Shown here one piece after another: positions 1-9,121 of a stretch of 64,000 nt of DNA. The DNA is from Acidobacteriota bacterium (GTDB lineage Bacteria > Acidobacteriota > Blastocatellia > Pyrinomonadales > Pyrinomonadaceae). The notes beneath the pieces were generated by a model. It was given only the letters and a program-made list of their open reading frames with translations. It ran no database searches and was not told where the DNA came from. The translations under genes were made by a program, and so were the position numbers. The DNA is taken from contig QHXI01000124.1 in assembly GCA_003222895.1 (NCBI GenBank), positions 1 through 64,000 of the forward strand, in the 5' to 3' direction. Every line of letters starts with the position of its first letter. The stretch's first letter is position 1.

Positions 1-1497
1 CAGAACGGTCGGACCGTGAACTACATTTATGATTCGCTCTATCGCCTGACCAACGAGACGATTAGCGGTGCCACCCCAACTGAAAACGGGTCCGTCGCTT
101 ATTCGTACGACGCCGTAGGGAACAGGCTTTCGCGCACCTCGAGTCTGGCCGCAGTTGCTTCAACGACGAGCACCTATGATGGCAATGACCGCCTCACTGG
201 TGAGACCTATGACAACAATGGAAATGCGCTCACGGCAAACGGCAACGCGTATTCGTACGACTTCGAGAATCACCTCACGAGTCTTAACGGTGGCGCAGTA
301 ACTTATGTCTACGACGGTGATGGCCGCCGCGTCGCGAAGACTGTCAACGGGGTTACCACTCGGTATCTTGTGGATACGAATAACCCGAGCGGGTACGCAC
401 AAGTGGTGGACGAGATCGCCGGCAATCAGGTAGTCCGTTCTTACACTTACGGGCACGCCCTCATCAGTCAGCGTCAAGTGATTGCCAGTCAATGGGAAGT
501 CAGCTTTTATAGCTATGACGGACAGGGAAGTGTTCGGTTGTTGACAGACTTGACCGGCGCCATAACTGACCGCTACACGTACGATGCCTTTGGAAATCTC
601 ATCGCCGCTACCGGCAACACTCCCAACGAACACTTATTTGCGGGAGAACAATATGACACCAATGCCGGATTTTATTACCTTCGAACGCGCTATTTGAATC
701 CGAGCACCGGAAGATTTCTATCGCTTGATTCTGCCCGCGGCTCGAATGCCGATCCGCGTTCACTTCACAAGTATCTCTATTGCCTTGACGATCCAATCAA
801 CAGAATTGACCCATCTGGTCAGTCGAGCATTGCCGAATCTTCCGTGGCGTTGGCCGTCGGTGGAATTCTGGCCTCGGGGGCGATGCTTGGGTTCTTTACC
901 TACAAGGCTCTTCACAATCTTCCCTCGAACGCCTTCGCAACCGGGCCCGACGCTGGTTTGATTGGTTACGAGGTCTCGTTCAACGTTGGTCATTACCTCA
1001 GTCGATACCCTGCGTTGGGAGTTGCGACCACACTCTTGAATATCCTCGGCGGTGTCGATGTACTCGTGCCGTTCTCATCACCAAGGCTCTGGATATATGG
1101 TTATGGCGGGTTGGGAATCGGTCTTGAAGTAGACGACATTGTCGCGGGAAAATCAGCGTCAATACATCTCGGCTTGGTATGGAACGCCAAAACGCCAGAT
1201 GCTTACAGCGGCCCGTTCTTCTGCACTTCGTTTGGGGCCAGCTCAATAAATGCTGGCCGATGGGGGTTCCCACTTGCTAATCTCTCGTTGTGTTCTTCGA
1301 CGGACCAGAAAACAGGTAGATCCGGAGCATATAGCCTGCAAGCGAAGGTTGTCCAAACCGGCTCTAACTCTCCTTTTGTTTCCGCGTCCGGCACATTGTA
1401 CGGCCAAGCCACCGAGGTGATTGCTGATGATCTACCGGCGATCGCACCGTCATACGAGAGTCTGTTGAATGCGGCGCGGCAGATGCAACCTTATTAG
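1..1497 (+). CDS. RHS-repeat protein, C-terminal part with unassigned tip domain (5' end outside window)
   Basis: The reading frame is open from base 1, so the N-terminus lies outside the window. About 265 residues carry YD/RHS repeats ([23 protein letters not shown]-type units) and end in the RHS-core hallmark (FYYLRTRYLNPSTGRFLSLD, then DPINRIDPSG near residue 270). RHS shells encapsulate a C-terminal toxin that is released after DPSG. Here the tip is about 225 residues, starts with a hydrophobic glycine/alanine-rich stretch, and matches no toxin family I recognise. The next gene encodes a small membrane protein, the position expected for an immunity gene. The RHS assignment is secure; the toxin role of the tip is inferred from architecture alone. 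Confidence 0.85.
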   Translation, partial: QNGRTVNYIYDSLYRLTNETISGATPTENGSVAYSYDAVGNRLSRTSSLAAVASTTSTYDGNDRLTGETYDNNGNALTANGNAYSYDFENHLTSLNGGAVTYVYDGDGRRVAKTVNGVTTRYLVDTNNPSGYAQVVDEIAGNQVVRSYTYGHALISQRQVIASQWEVSFYSYDGQGSVRLLTDLTGAITDRYTYDAFGNLIAATGNTPNEHLFAGEQYDTNAGFYYLRTRYLNPSTGRFLSLDSARGSNADPRSLHKYLYCLDDPINRIDPSGQSSIAESSVALAVGGILASGAMLGFFTYKALHNLPSNAFATGPDAGLIGYEVSFNVGHYLSRYPALGVATTLLNILGGVDVLVPFSSPRLWIYGYGGLGIGLEVDDIVAGKSASIHLGLVWNAKTPDAYSGPFFCTSFGASSINAGRWGFPLANLSLCSSTDQKTGRSGAYSLQAKVVQTGSNSPFVSASGTLYGQATEVIADDLPAIAPSYESLLNAARQMQPY

Positions 1498-1562
1498 GAG
1501 CGCCGGGAAGGGGATGAGCACTGCCGGCGGCACCGACGAAATCCGGAGTATCGCGTTAAATC

Positions 1563-2075
1563 ATGAAAGGAAGAGACGTGCTTAACAAGATATGCGCGAT
1601 TACTTTTTCACTGCTGGCGCTTCTGGGTTTCACAGTTCACGCGATGACTTTTTTCGGCTACGATCCGCGCGCGCTTTCGCTGGGCTTGTGGTATGGATTG
1701 CAATTTAGTAGTGCGCTCGCCCTGATTGTGGCTCTCGTTACCTTCGGCGAAAATCGGAGAATTAATTTACTTCCTCCGAGCGGGTCGCTGAAAAAACTTG
1801 TCGCCTTGTGTTTCTTCATTTTCATAGTTTACTGCGTCTTCAACTTTCTATTCACCGAATTTGTTTTGCTTGAAGGCGGCAAACCACAGATTGCCAATGG
1901 GAATTATGCCATCGGTTCGCATGGTTTTTTGACAACCATTAGCAAAGAAGAATTTATGAGGGCCATGGTGTATGAAGCCCGGCTGTACTCGGGTCACTGG
2001 ATGGCTTTCTTTTTCTTTGCAGTCATGGCTTTGCATTCGAAGTCTACGAGCCTCCCCAGTAAGTCGCACGGTTGA
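1563..2075 (+). CDS. Small multi-pass membrane protein, candidate immunity protein
   Basis: A 170-residue protein with about four hydrophobic segments (roughly residues 8-30, 40-60, 78-100 and 140-158) separated by short charged loops. I do not recognise a family. It begins about 65 bases after an RHS gene with a variable tip, the usual place for a cognate immunity gene, and a membrane location would suit a toxin acting at the inner membrane. Its last codons overlap the start of homology of the next RHS core fragment (from about 2072), so the 3' end may have been altered when that module was inserted. The immunity role is inference from position. Confidence 0.55.
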   Translation: MKGRDVLNKICAITFSLLALLGFTVHAMTFFGYDPRALSLGLWYGLQFSSALALIVALVTFGENRRINLLPPSGSLKKLVALCFFIFIVYCVFNFLFTEFVLLEGGKPQIANGNYAIGSHGFLTTISKEEFMRAMVYEARLYSGHWMAFFFFAVMALHSKSTSLPSKSHG

Positions 2076-3442
2076 ACCTATCCTCATCAATCGCGCTTGT
2101 GCCGTCGCAGAGTTCTACCTACGATCCGAACGATCGATTGGCGAGCGACACCTACGACAACAACGGCAACACAACTGCTGCGAATGGAAATAGCTACGCT
2201 TACGATTTCGAAAACCGTCTAACGTCCTTAAATGGCAGCTCTGTGCGATACGTCTATGACGGCGATGGCAATCGAGTTGCCAAGACGGTTGGCGGTGTCA
2301 CAACAAACTATCTTGTTGATACGAATAACCCCACCGGCTATGCGCAGGTAGTCGATGAACTTCAAACCGGTACTGTCGTCAGGAGTTTTACCTACGGCCA
2401 CGATCTGATCAGCCAGAGAGTAAACGGCGGCAGTCTGAGCTTCTACCAATATGACGGGCACGGCTCGGTTCGATTGCTGACAAATGCGAGTGGAGCAATT
2501 ACCGACGCCTACGACTATGACGCTTTCGGCAACTTGATATATCGGTCAGGTACGACGCCGAATGATTATCTCTATTGTGGCGAGCAGTTCGACGCGAATC
2601 TCGGGTTCTACTACCTCAGAGCCCGTTACATGAATCCGTCCAGCGGAAGGTTCTGGACGATGGATTCGTTCGGGGGAGAGTCCACGGATCCAACCTCGCT
2701 GCACAAATACCTTTATGCATCTGGTGACCCTCTTAATCGCTTCGATCCTTCCGGCAGGTTCTCAATAGCAGAAGAAGTCGCGGCGCTCGACATAGGTAGC
2801 ATCGTAAGTAACCTCGCCACTCTGATGATCAAGGGCGCTTTGTGGGGAGCCGCCTATGGCGCCGGAGAAGCGTATTTCAAAGGCGAAGATGTTGTCGAAG
2901 GAACGATCAAAGGTGCGAAGTGGGGAGCATTACTCGGTCCCTTGGGAGCGATTAGGATTCTGCAACCGTTCCTAGTTTCCGCCGGCCTCGCGCTGGGAGC
3001 CAAATCAGTGTACGACGCCTATCGTGACGAGGAATACGGGCTGGCGCTTTTCAGAGGAATATTCTTTGTCGCGGCCGCGCGCGAAGTGATAACCTCTGGT
3101 ACGCCTTCACTGAACACAGGTGAGGTGGGTGTCTATCGCTCAATCAACCCTGAAACTGGTGAAGTTCAATATGTAGGCATTACGAAGAGCTTTGAGGCGC
3201 GAGCGGCTGCGCATCTGCGCGAGAAAGGGATTGAAATTGAAGAAATTGAGCATCTTCAAAATCTCTCCCGGGATGACGCTCGGTCGGTTGAGCAAGTCCT
3301 GATTGAATACTATGGCTTGGGTAAGAACCAAGGAACGCTCTTAAATAAGATCAACAGCATTGCGCCGTCTAATCCTAAATACGCGGACATGTTGAGGCGA
3401 GGCAATGAGATCCTACAACAGGCGGGCTTTCCTTGGGAATGA
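2072..3442 (+). CDS. Displaced RHS core fragment with GIY-YIG-like nuclease tip (orphan toxin module)
   Basis: This frame starts abruptly inside RHS-core sequence ([18 protein letters not shown]), with no signal or upstream repeats. It runs through the core to [10 protein letters not shown] (about residue 225), a hydrophobic linker, and a tip of about 110 residues. The tip begins [20 protein letters not shown], then has R/H residues ([11 protein letters not shown]), a glutamate helix ([13 protein letters not shown]) and a conserved Asn (LLNKINSIA). That is the order of GIY-YIG nuclease motifs, so a DNase toxin is likely. It precedes an Imm26-like gene by 10 bases. It looks like an orphan rhs module spliced onto the end of the preceding gene; expression probably needs recombination or a fortuitous start, since TTG 2072 has no clear ribosome site. 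Confidence 0.75.
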   Translation: MNLSSSIALVPSQSSTYDPNDRLASDTYDNNGNTTAANGNSYAYDFENRLTSLNGSSVRYVYDGDGNRVAKTVGGVTTNYLVDTNNPTGYAQVVDELQTGTVVRSFTYGHDLISQRVNGGSLSFYQYDGHGSVRLLTNASGAITDAYDYDAFGNLIYRSGTTPNDYLYCGEQFDANLGFYYLRARYMNPSSGRFWTMDSFGGESTDPTSLHKYLYASGDPLNRFDPSGRFSIAEEVAALDIGSIVSNLATLMIKGALWGAAYGAGEAYFKGEDVVEGTIKGAKWGALLGPLGAIRILQPFLVSAGLALGAKSVYDAYRDEEYGLALFRGIFFVAAAREVITSGTPSLNTGEVGVYRSINPETGEVQYVGITKSFEARAAAHLREKGIEIEEIEHLQNLSRDDARSVEQVLIEYYGLGKNQGTLLNKINSIAPSNPKYADMLRRGNEILQQAGFPWE

Positions 3443-3452
3443 AAAGGATGTA

Positions 3453-3935
3453 ATGGGGCGACGGATTCAAGTCGGCGACATAGTTGAGATACCGACCAAC
3501 AGAGGCTTTGCATACGCGCAGTTTGTTCTCAAGAAAGACCGGTGGGGCGCGTTGATTCGCATTTTGCCCGGCCTATTCGATGAAAGGCCCGACAAGTTGT
3601 GTGATCTCGCACCTAAGAAGGAAACCTTCGTTACCTTCTTCCCGCTACAAGCCGCTGTGAACAAGAATATCTTTGAGGTCGTTGATAACTGCGATATTCC
3701 CCAACAATCGAGTCAGTTCCCGCTGTTCCGGGCCGCAGGCCATGTCGACCGACAAGGTAAGGTCCACAATTGGTTTCTTTGGGACGGCGAACGTTCCTGG
3801 CCTGTTGACAGATTGACTCCAGAACTGACGAGACTTCCAATGCGATCTGTGTGGAACGATACTCTACTCATAGAGCGTATCGAACAAGGTTGGACTCCCG
3901 AAACTGATCGCCGGACCCTCGAAAGCATGTCTTGA
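3453..3935 (+). CDS. Imm26-like immunity protein, copy 1
   Basis: A 160-residue protein with the Imm26-type N-terminus (RRIQVGDIVEIPTNRGFAYAQFVL), a hydrophobic middle (FVTFFPLQAAVN) and a conserved C-terminus (WTPETDRRTLESMS). The ATG at 3453 is preferred over an upstream ATG because AAAGGA sits at 3443-3448 and because the other two copies begin at the equivalent residue. It directly follows the GIY-YIG-like RHS tip and should neutralise that nuclease in the cytoplasm. Immunity families of this kind are known to accompany RHS and other polymorphic toxins; the specific pairing is inferred from adjacency. Confidence 0.75.
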   Translation: MGRRIQVGDIVEIPTNRGFAYAQFVLKKDRWGALIRILPGLFDERPDKLCDLAPKKETFVTFFPLQAAVNKNIFEVVDNCDIPQQSSQFPLFRAAGHVDRQGKVHNWFLWDGERSWPVDRLTPELTRLPMRSVWNDTLLIERIEQGWTPETDRRTLESMS

Positions 3936-4107
3936 TCACAGATTCCCCGCAGTTGAGCACGTTCTAATTCACTATCATGGTCCCGGAGAGAACGGTAGGA
4001 ACCTCCGAAATAAGATTAATAGCATCGCAGCGTCGAATCCGAAATACGCTGGAGCGTTACGACGCGGCAACGAAATTCTAGGGCATGCCGGATTTCCGTG
4101 GGACTAG
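3936..4107 (+). pseudogene. Orphan toxin-tail remnant 1 (end of GIY-YIG-like tip)
   Basis: In one frame this stretch reads AVEHVLIHYHGPGENG, then NKINSIAASNPKYAGALRRG and a FPWD-stop at 4105-4107. It parallels the last 55-60 residues of the nuclease tip of the preceding RHS gene ([35 protein letters not shown]). It has no core, no start and no catalytic N-terminal half. This is the scar of a former toxin tip whose immunity gene (next) has been kept. Confidence 0.75.
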
Positions 4108-4125
4108 GGAAAGTGGGAGACCGCA

Positions 4126-4608
4126 ATGGCGAGACGCATAAGAATCGGCGATATCATTGAAATAGCCACAAAGGGAGGGCTTGCATATGCACAATACGTG
4201 TTGAAGAAGGAACGATGGGGTCCTTTGATTCGCATCCTGCCTGGAGTTTTTTACGAGCGACCGCACAACTTATGTGAACTTGTCGCAGAGAAGAAAAAGT
4301 TTGTTACGTTTTTTCCGCTGCAGGCTGCTGTTAATAGAAACGTCTTTGAAGTCGTGGCAAATTGCGATGTACCAAAACATACTTCAGAGTTTCCTTTGTT
4401 CCGTGACGCGGTACATATTGATCGGCAAGGTAGGGTGCACAATTGGGTCATTTGGGACGGCGAACGCTCCTGGCCGGTAGACAAGCTCACTCGAGAACAA
4501 GCAAGTTTCCCAATCCGCGCTGTTTGGAATGATACCCTACTAATTGAGCGGATAGAAAACGGTTGGACTCCTGAAACCGATCGAAGAACGCTTGAAAGTA
4601 TGGCTTAA
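4126..4608 (+). CDS. Imm26-like immunity protein, copy 2
   Basis: This 160-residue protein aligns end to end with copies 1 and 3 (RRIRIGDIIEIATKGGLAYAQYVLKK at the start, WTPETDRRTLESMA at the end) but differs at many positions, so the copies are not recent duplicates. It starts 18 bases after the stop of toxin-tail remnant 1. Its own toxin is reduced to that tail, so it is an orphan immunity gene. It could still protect against sibling strains carrying the matching toxin. Confidence 0.75.
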   Translation: MARRIRIGDIIEIATKGGLAYAQYVLKKERWGPLIRILPGVFYERPHNLCELVAEKKKFVTFFPLQAAVNRNVFEVVANCDVPKHTSEFPLFRDAVHIDRQGRVHNWVIWDGERSWPVDKLTREQASFPIRAVWNDTLLIERIENGWTPETDRRTLESMA

Positions 4609-4735
4609 GGCTACTGCGACGGTTTTCGAACATGATGAGAAAAACCTGCGTGCTATGAGCGAGCGCCACTCCGCTCCGCTTGAGCTTCAAATGAATCGTA
4701 GAATCGAAGGCCTGATCCCTGTCTCTTGAGGTCCG

Positions 4736-4810
4736 CCGTCTAATCCTAAATACGCGAACGTGTTGAGGCGAGGTAATGAGATCCTGCAACAGGCGGGCTT
4801 TCCTGAATAA
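4736..4810 (+). pseudogene. Orphan toxin-tail remnant 2
   Basis: The frame reads [20 protein letters not shown], then FPE and a stop at 4808-4810. At DNA level it is nearly identical to the 3' end of the intact tip near 3365-3434, far closer than the surrounding sequence. It therefore looks like a recombination or conversion tract. The 127 bases between copy 2 and this remnant show no gene. Confidence 0.65.
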
Positions 4811-4913
4811 GATAAATAGCATTGCCGAAAGCAACCCGAAATTTGCCGCGGCATTGACGCGCGGCCGAGAACTCTTGAGGCAAGCCGGTTATCCTTTGAA
4901 TTGGGGGAGCTTT
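4803..4913 (+). pseudogene. Orphan toxin-tail remnant 3, read-through into Imm26 copy 3
   Basis: Beginning inside remnant 2 but in another frame, this stretch reads [20 protein letters not shown] and continues to QAGYPLNWGSF, again the end of a GIY-YIG-like tip. Its stop codon is missing, so the frame runs directly into the Met of Imm26 copy 3 at 4914. This is either a scar or a toxin-tail/immunity fusion. Confidence 0.65.
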
Positions 4914-5396
4914 ATGGGCAAACGAATAAAACTCGGAGATGTTATAGAGATTCCAACAAGTCGCGGGCTGGCATACGCGCAGTATGCGTTAAGGAAGGAA
5001 CAGTGGGGGGCCCTAATACGTGTTCTTCCAGGCTTTTTTGAGAAAAGGCCGCCTACTCTATGTGACGTCGTCACGCAAAAGGAAAGATTTGTGACTTTCT
5101 TCCCACTCCAGGCTGCGGTCAACAGGAGAATCTTTGAAGTGGTTGAAAACTGTGAGACTCCAGAAAGTGCTAAAGCATTCCCATTGTTCAGGGCGGCTGG
5201 ATACGTTGATCGACAAGGTAAAGTGCATGACTGGTGGCTTTGGGATGGCGAACGCGAATGGAGAATCGGTAACCTTTCCCAGGCGCAAGTGAAACTACCT
5301 ATACGTTCTGTAATCAACGACACTCTGCTGATTAAGGAAATCGTGGATGAGTGGAGTCCCGAAACGGATCGCCGGACGCTCGAAAGCATGTCTTAA
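4914..5396 (+). CDS. Imm26-like immunity protein, copy 3
   Basis: A 160-residue homologue of the two upstream Imm26-like proteins (KRIKLGDVIEIPTSRGLAYA at the start, WSPETDRRTLESMS at the end). The ATG at 4914 is supported by a G-rich ribosome site (GGGGGAG) a few bases upstream and by alignment with the other copies. An in-frame upstream extension is remnant toxin-tail sequence and probably not translated. No complete toxin precedes it. Confidence 0.75.
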   Translation: MGKRIKLGDVIEIPTSRGLAYAQYALRKEQWGALIRVLPGFFEKRPPTLCDVVTQKERFVTFFPLQAAVNRRIFEVVENCETPESAKAFPLFRAAGYVDRQGKVHDWWLWDGEREWRIGNLSQAQVKLPIRSVINDTLLIKEIVDEWSPETDRRTLESMS

Positions 5397-5397
5397 G

Positions 5398-5425
5398 GAA
5401 CCAAACCGGGCAGAACCAAACCGGG
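5398..5425 (+). repeat. Two-copy tandem repeat GAACCAAACCGGG (period 15)
   Basis: GAACCAAACCGGG occurs at 5398-5410 and again at 5413-5425, separated by CA, at the junction between the third Imm26-like gene and the next RHS core fragment. It marks a likely recombination boundary. Confidence 0.6.
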
Positions 5426-5441
5426 GGTCAGGCCTGCGATC

Positions 5442-6254
5442 TTGCGATTCTCACCACCGGTCAAGTACACCGACGCGTGGATCGTATTCCCCACTGTTTA
5501 CGCATTTAATATCTTCCCGCAGACTCATCACGTAGAAACGTTTCGCGAAATTGACACGCTCGGCGCGGCGGGCAACCGGACCGCAGTAACTGAGCTAGGC
5601 GGGAGAACGGTCACTTATACGTATGACGATCTCTATCGATTGACCAGCGAATCAATCAGTAATGATTCGCACGGGGTCAATGGTAGCGCCAGCTACGGTT
5701 ACGATGCGGTTGGAAATCGGTTGAATCGATCTTCGTCAATAACGCCGGTCCCATCGCAGAGTTCGACCTACGATCCGAACGATCGTCTGACCAGTGATGC
5801 CTACGACAACAATGGCAACACCACGACGGCCAACGGAAACAGTTACGCGTACGATTTCGAAAATCATTTGACTTCGCTGAATGGCGGCACCGTCCGTTAC
5901 GTCTATGACGGTGATGGAAATCGTGTTGCCAAGATCATCGGCGGGGTCACGACCAACTATCTCGTCGACACCAACAACCTGACCGGTTACGCGCAAGTTG
6001 TTGAAGAGTTGCAGGGTGGAACTGTCACCAAGCAATTTACTTATGGTCACGATCTAATCAGTCAGCGAATGGTCGGCGACAGCTTGAGTTTCTATCAATC
6101 CGATGGCCACGGCTCAGTGCGCTTGTTGACGAATGCGAGTGGAGCAATTACCGACGCCTACGACTATGACGCTTTCGGGAATCTGCTTTATCGTTCGGGA
6201 ACAACACCGAATGATTACCTCTACAGCGGTGAGCAGTTTGACGCGACTGCGTGA
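5442..6254 (+). pseudogene. Truncated RHS core fragment (third copy)
   Basis: RHS/YD repeats are recognisable from about 5560 ([20 protein letters not shown]) to SGEQFDATA-stop at 6252-6254. It stops just before the conserved [16 protein letters not shown]...DPSG cleavage hallmark present in the other two cores, so it lacks a tip and cannot make a normal toxin. Parts are almost identical to the second core at DNA level (47 identical bases at 6132-6178 and 2483-2529) while the flanks differ, which suggests gene conversion. Confidence 0.75.
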
Positions 6255-6348
6255 ACTTTGATCTCTTCATGGCAATTATGTCCTTCCCAGCCTCTCATAA
6301 TTGCCCGGCTTTCTCTATTTTAAATCGGCTCTGTTTTTAGGGGGAGGG

Positions 6349-6408
6349 TCACTACGATCCGGTCGGAAATCTGAAAAGCACATCCTTCAGTCACAACCAT
6401 CTCAATCG
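6349..6408 (+). pseudogene. Short RHS-repeat remnant
   Basis: One frame reads HYDPVGNLKSTSFSHNHLNR, a YDxxGN-type RHS repeat unit, with no surrounding frame. Together with 5442-6254 it shows that the RHS locus has been eroded up to the 3' end of the TonB receptor gene. Confidence 0.5.
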
Positions 6409-6413
6409 TGGCG

Positions 6414-9083
6414 CTAAAAGAGCACGTCAAATCCGCCGCTGAAGAATCGATGATAAGGTGCAAAGAATTGGCCGAACATTGGATCGGCAATGTTCGCGTG
6501 AACGTCGCGCGGGTTGAAATGATTGGTCAGGTTGAAGGCTTTCAAAGATAGACGCACGCCGTACTTCTTCGTAACCTGAAATTCTTTCGCGAACTCGGCA
6601 TCCATCGATAGGAAGGTTGGAAAACGCGTTCGATCTGAATTACGAACACCGACAAAGTCTTGTTGAGCATCGCGCACCGAATAGGGGAAGCCACTTCGCA
6701 CTTCGAAGATCGGCGCAATCGAAAATCGTCGCGGCAGACTGATCGTGCCCCACGCGATTAATCGATTCGGAACATCAAACGGCAAATTCGAATATTCATT
6801 CGCGCGAATCACCGGCGCGCCGAAATCACCAAAGTAACTGTTGAAATCATTCAAATCTCCGCGCGTCCGCGATCTGACGTACGAGACAAAGAACTGATCC
6901 GTTTTTCGGAGCCGGAACCGCGCCGTTAATTCAATTGCCCGATAAGTGGCTTCGCCCGCCGAACGCAGTACGATGCCGCTGCGTCCGCGAAAGTCCAATT
7001 CGGGGTTGATGATGTAAATATGTTCAGTACGGCTTGCGGTCACATTCGCGCGAATATTCAGGCGGCTCGTCACGACCTGGTCCAGCTGCAGATTCCATCT
7101 CAAATTCTCAGGCACAAACCCGGCATCCGTGCCGGCTCTTCGGCGAAAATCAAGTGGCTCGATCGGGGGTGTGTCAACCAGCACGTTGAAGTAGTGCCGG
7201 CTGTCGATAATCGTCGCTCCGTCGGCATCGTAACGACTGATTGTCCGTGAAGGATACCGTCCGAAGCCGCGAATGTTCAGCGGCACTTTGTCATAGAAGA
7301 CGCCAATACCACCACGAATCACCGTGTGATCATTCTGGCGCGGAGACCAGGCAAAGCCGAATCGCGGCGCGGCATTCATCTCGCGCGCAATCCTCTGATC
7401 TTCGAAGCGAACTCCGAGATCGAAAGAGAGGTTGGGACGCACCAGCAGACGATCCTGAACGAAGCCGACGTATTCGCGATTAGCCGCATCGATTGGCTTT
7501 GGCGCGCGAAAGACAATTCTCTCCGCCAGCGTCCCGTCTTGCCGGACGATATTAACGGGGCGTGCTGAATAATCCATCAGACCGCCGACACTATTAAAAT
7601 CGAAGCCGGCTTTGATGTCGTGATTCGCGCCCCAAAACTTGCGCGCAGGCGCCGTGTATAACTCAAATATCTCGAGTCGATGCGATTGACGGTTTTGGTC
7701 CACGAAGTAATTGCCTTGGGTGACGGTGGGCGTAATCGTCATCTCCTCTTCGCCCTGGCCCCAGACATTTGCATCAAAGCGTTTGTAGGAAGCGGCCGAT
7801 TCGAGAAAACCTTCAGCAAGTTGAAAATTGTCTCGCACCGCGAAGACAAAATCCTTCTGCCTATAATTCGGGGTCGTGGGTTGTGGTTGAAAGAAATCAA
7901 GATTCACAAACTGATCGCGAAGAGGAAAATATCCGAAGGTAAAACTCTCCGTGTGCCGCTTGCTGAGGATCCAATCCAGTTGCGAGAAGTAGCTCTGCGC
8001 TTCAGTTTTCGTCTCGTTCGTGGGAAACGAAAGTCCGCGCACCGGCTGTTTGGAAAGCAAGTATGAAGCGGATTGCGCCAGGTAGAGCCGATCTTTGATC
8101 AGTGGTCCATTCAGATTGAGGTGAGGCGTGTCATCAGATATGCCGACGATCTTACCCCTAACAAAACGAAGGTCAGGCAAGAAATCGTTCAGCTCGACGT
8201 GCCAACGATCACCACCGCGCCGAGTCCGGACTTCGGCGACGCCGCCGGTTGATGCGCCGTATTCACTTGCGTACGGATGCTGAAAGACCTGAACCGATTC
8301 AACCGCGTCGAGCGGTAGGTTCAAACGAAAATTTCCACTGGCGGGATCAGCGGCATTCAGTCCGTTGACCAGTAGAGCACTTTGTTGCTCAGTGGCGCCC
8401 GCGATATTTATTTCTCCGATCGCCGAACGAATGACACCGGGAACAAGCGGCAGCGCTTCGTCGACTCGTCCAGTTGCAAGTGGCAATCGCTGCAGCGTCG
8501 CGCGTTTCAAATTTGCCGCAGGGGTGGACGATCCGTTCTGGACCGTCGTAGCTTCATCAGTTGGAACGGCGATCGTAACATTCTCGGAAACGGTCGCTAC
8601 CTTCATTGATATCTCTATCGCGGTAGCAAAATCATCACGAACTTCAAAGTGCGACAGGGCTTCCTCGAATCCATCCGCTTTCACTTGCAGCACGTACTGG
8701 CCCGCAGGAATCTGGACCGTGATTATGGCGGTTCCGTTTTCATCAGTCGTTGCGGACGCAATCGACTTCTGCAAATCCGCCGCGGCAACCAGAGAACACT
8801 TCGCGCCAACGATCGGGCGGGCCACCTCATCGCGGACACTGATAACGAGCCTTCCGGGCGCCTTTTCCTGCGCCGCGACAACTGGTGATATGGCTTTCAG
8901 AAAGGTTAGCGCGAGGATTACGACTAGACATGTGTTGAATCGCGCGCGCGAAATGTTCGTGGCCTTGCCTCGAACTTCGACGCTGGAGGATAATCCTGCG
9001 CGCGGTCGACCAACTAGTATAGGATTGACGAGCATTGGGGGAATATCTTCATTAACGCTGCCAGGCTTTTGCGTTTTTATCAC
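6414..9083 (-). CDS. TonB-dependent receptor with N-terminal carboxypeptidase-like domain (Oar type)
   Basis: Outer-membrane receptor of about 889 residues. After a long charged N-region and a hydrophobic signal segment (CLVVILALTFLKAISPVVAAQ) comes a CarboxypepD-like Ig fold (GRLVISVRDEVARPIVGAKC through YVLQVKADGFEEA). A plug domain follows (LPLVPGVIR..., LLVNGLNAADPASGNFRLNL, SVQVFQHPYASEYGASTGGV), then a 22-strand-type barrel ending in FDVLF with a terminal Phe. GTG 9083 is chosen because AGGAG lies 5 bases upstream on the minus strand; an ATG 27 bases further upstream lacks one. It probably imports a large or complexed nutrient; the ligand is unknown. It is divergent from the histidine kinase with fewer than 40 bases between starts. 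Confidence 0.85.
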   Translation of the reverse strand: MIKTQKPGSVNEDIPPMLVNPILVGRPRAGLSSSVEVRGKATNISRARFNTCLVVILALTFLKAISPVVAAQEKAPGRLVISVRDEVARPIVGAKCSLVAAADLQKSIASATTDENGTAIITVQIPAGQYVLQVKADGFEEALSHFEVRDDFATAIEISMKVATVSENVTIAVPTDEATTVQNGSSTPAANLKRATLQRLPLATGRVDEALPLVPGVIRSAIGEINIAGATEQQSALLVNGLNAADPASGNFRLNLPLDAVESVQVFQHPYASEYGASTGGVAEVRTRRGGDRWHVELNDFLPDLRFVRGKIVGISDDTPHLNLNGPLIKDRLYLAQSASYLLSKQPVRGLSFPTNETKTEAQSYFSQLDWILSKRHTESFTFGYFPLRDQFVNLDFFQPQPTTPNYRQKDFVFAVRDNFQLAEGFLESAASYKRFDANVWGQGEEEMTITPTVTQGNYFVDQNRQSHRLEIFELYTAPARKFWGANHDIKAGFDFNSVGGLMDYSARPVNIVRQDGTLAERIVFRAPKPIDAANREYVGFVQDRLLVRPNLSFDLGVRFEDQRIAREMNAAPRFGFAWSPRQNDHTVIRGGIGVFYDKVPLNIRGFGRYPSRTISRYDADGATIIDSRHYFNVLVDTPPIEPLDFRRRAGTDAGFVPENLRWNLQLDQVVTSRLNIRANVTASRTEHIYIINPELDFRGRSGIVLRSAGEATYRAIELTARFRLRKTDQFFVSYVRSRTRGDLNDFNSYFGDFGAPVIRANEYSNLPFDVPNRLIAWGTISLPRRFSIAPIFEVRSGFPYSVRDAQQDFVGVRNSDRTRFPTFLSMDAEFAKEFQVTKKYGVRLSLKAFNLTNHFNPRDVHANIADPMFGQFFAPYHRFFSGGFDVLF

Positions 9084-9121
9084 AGGGTCTCCTAAACGCA
9101 AAACTCGCAAAGCATAATTAG

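Noticed and set aside
8365-9117. 250-residue frame antisense to the TonB receptor
   Set aside because: It mirrors the receptor's codon pattern, starts without a ribosome site and has no family features.
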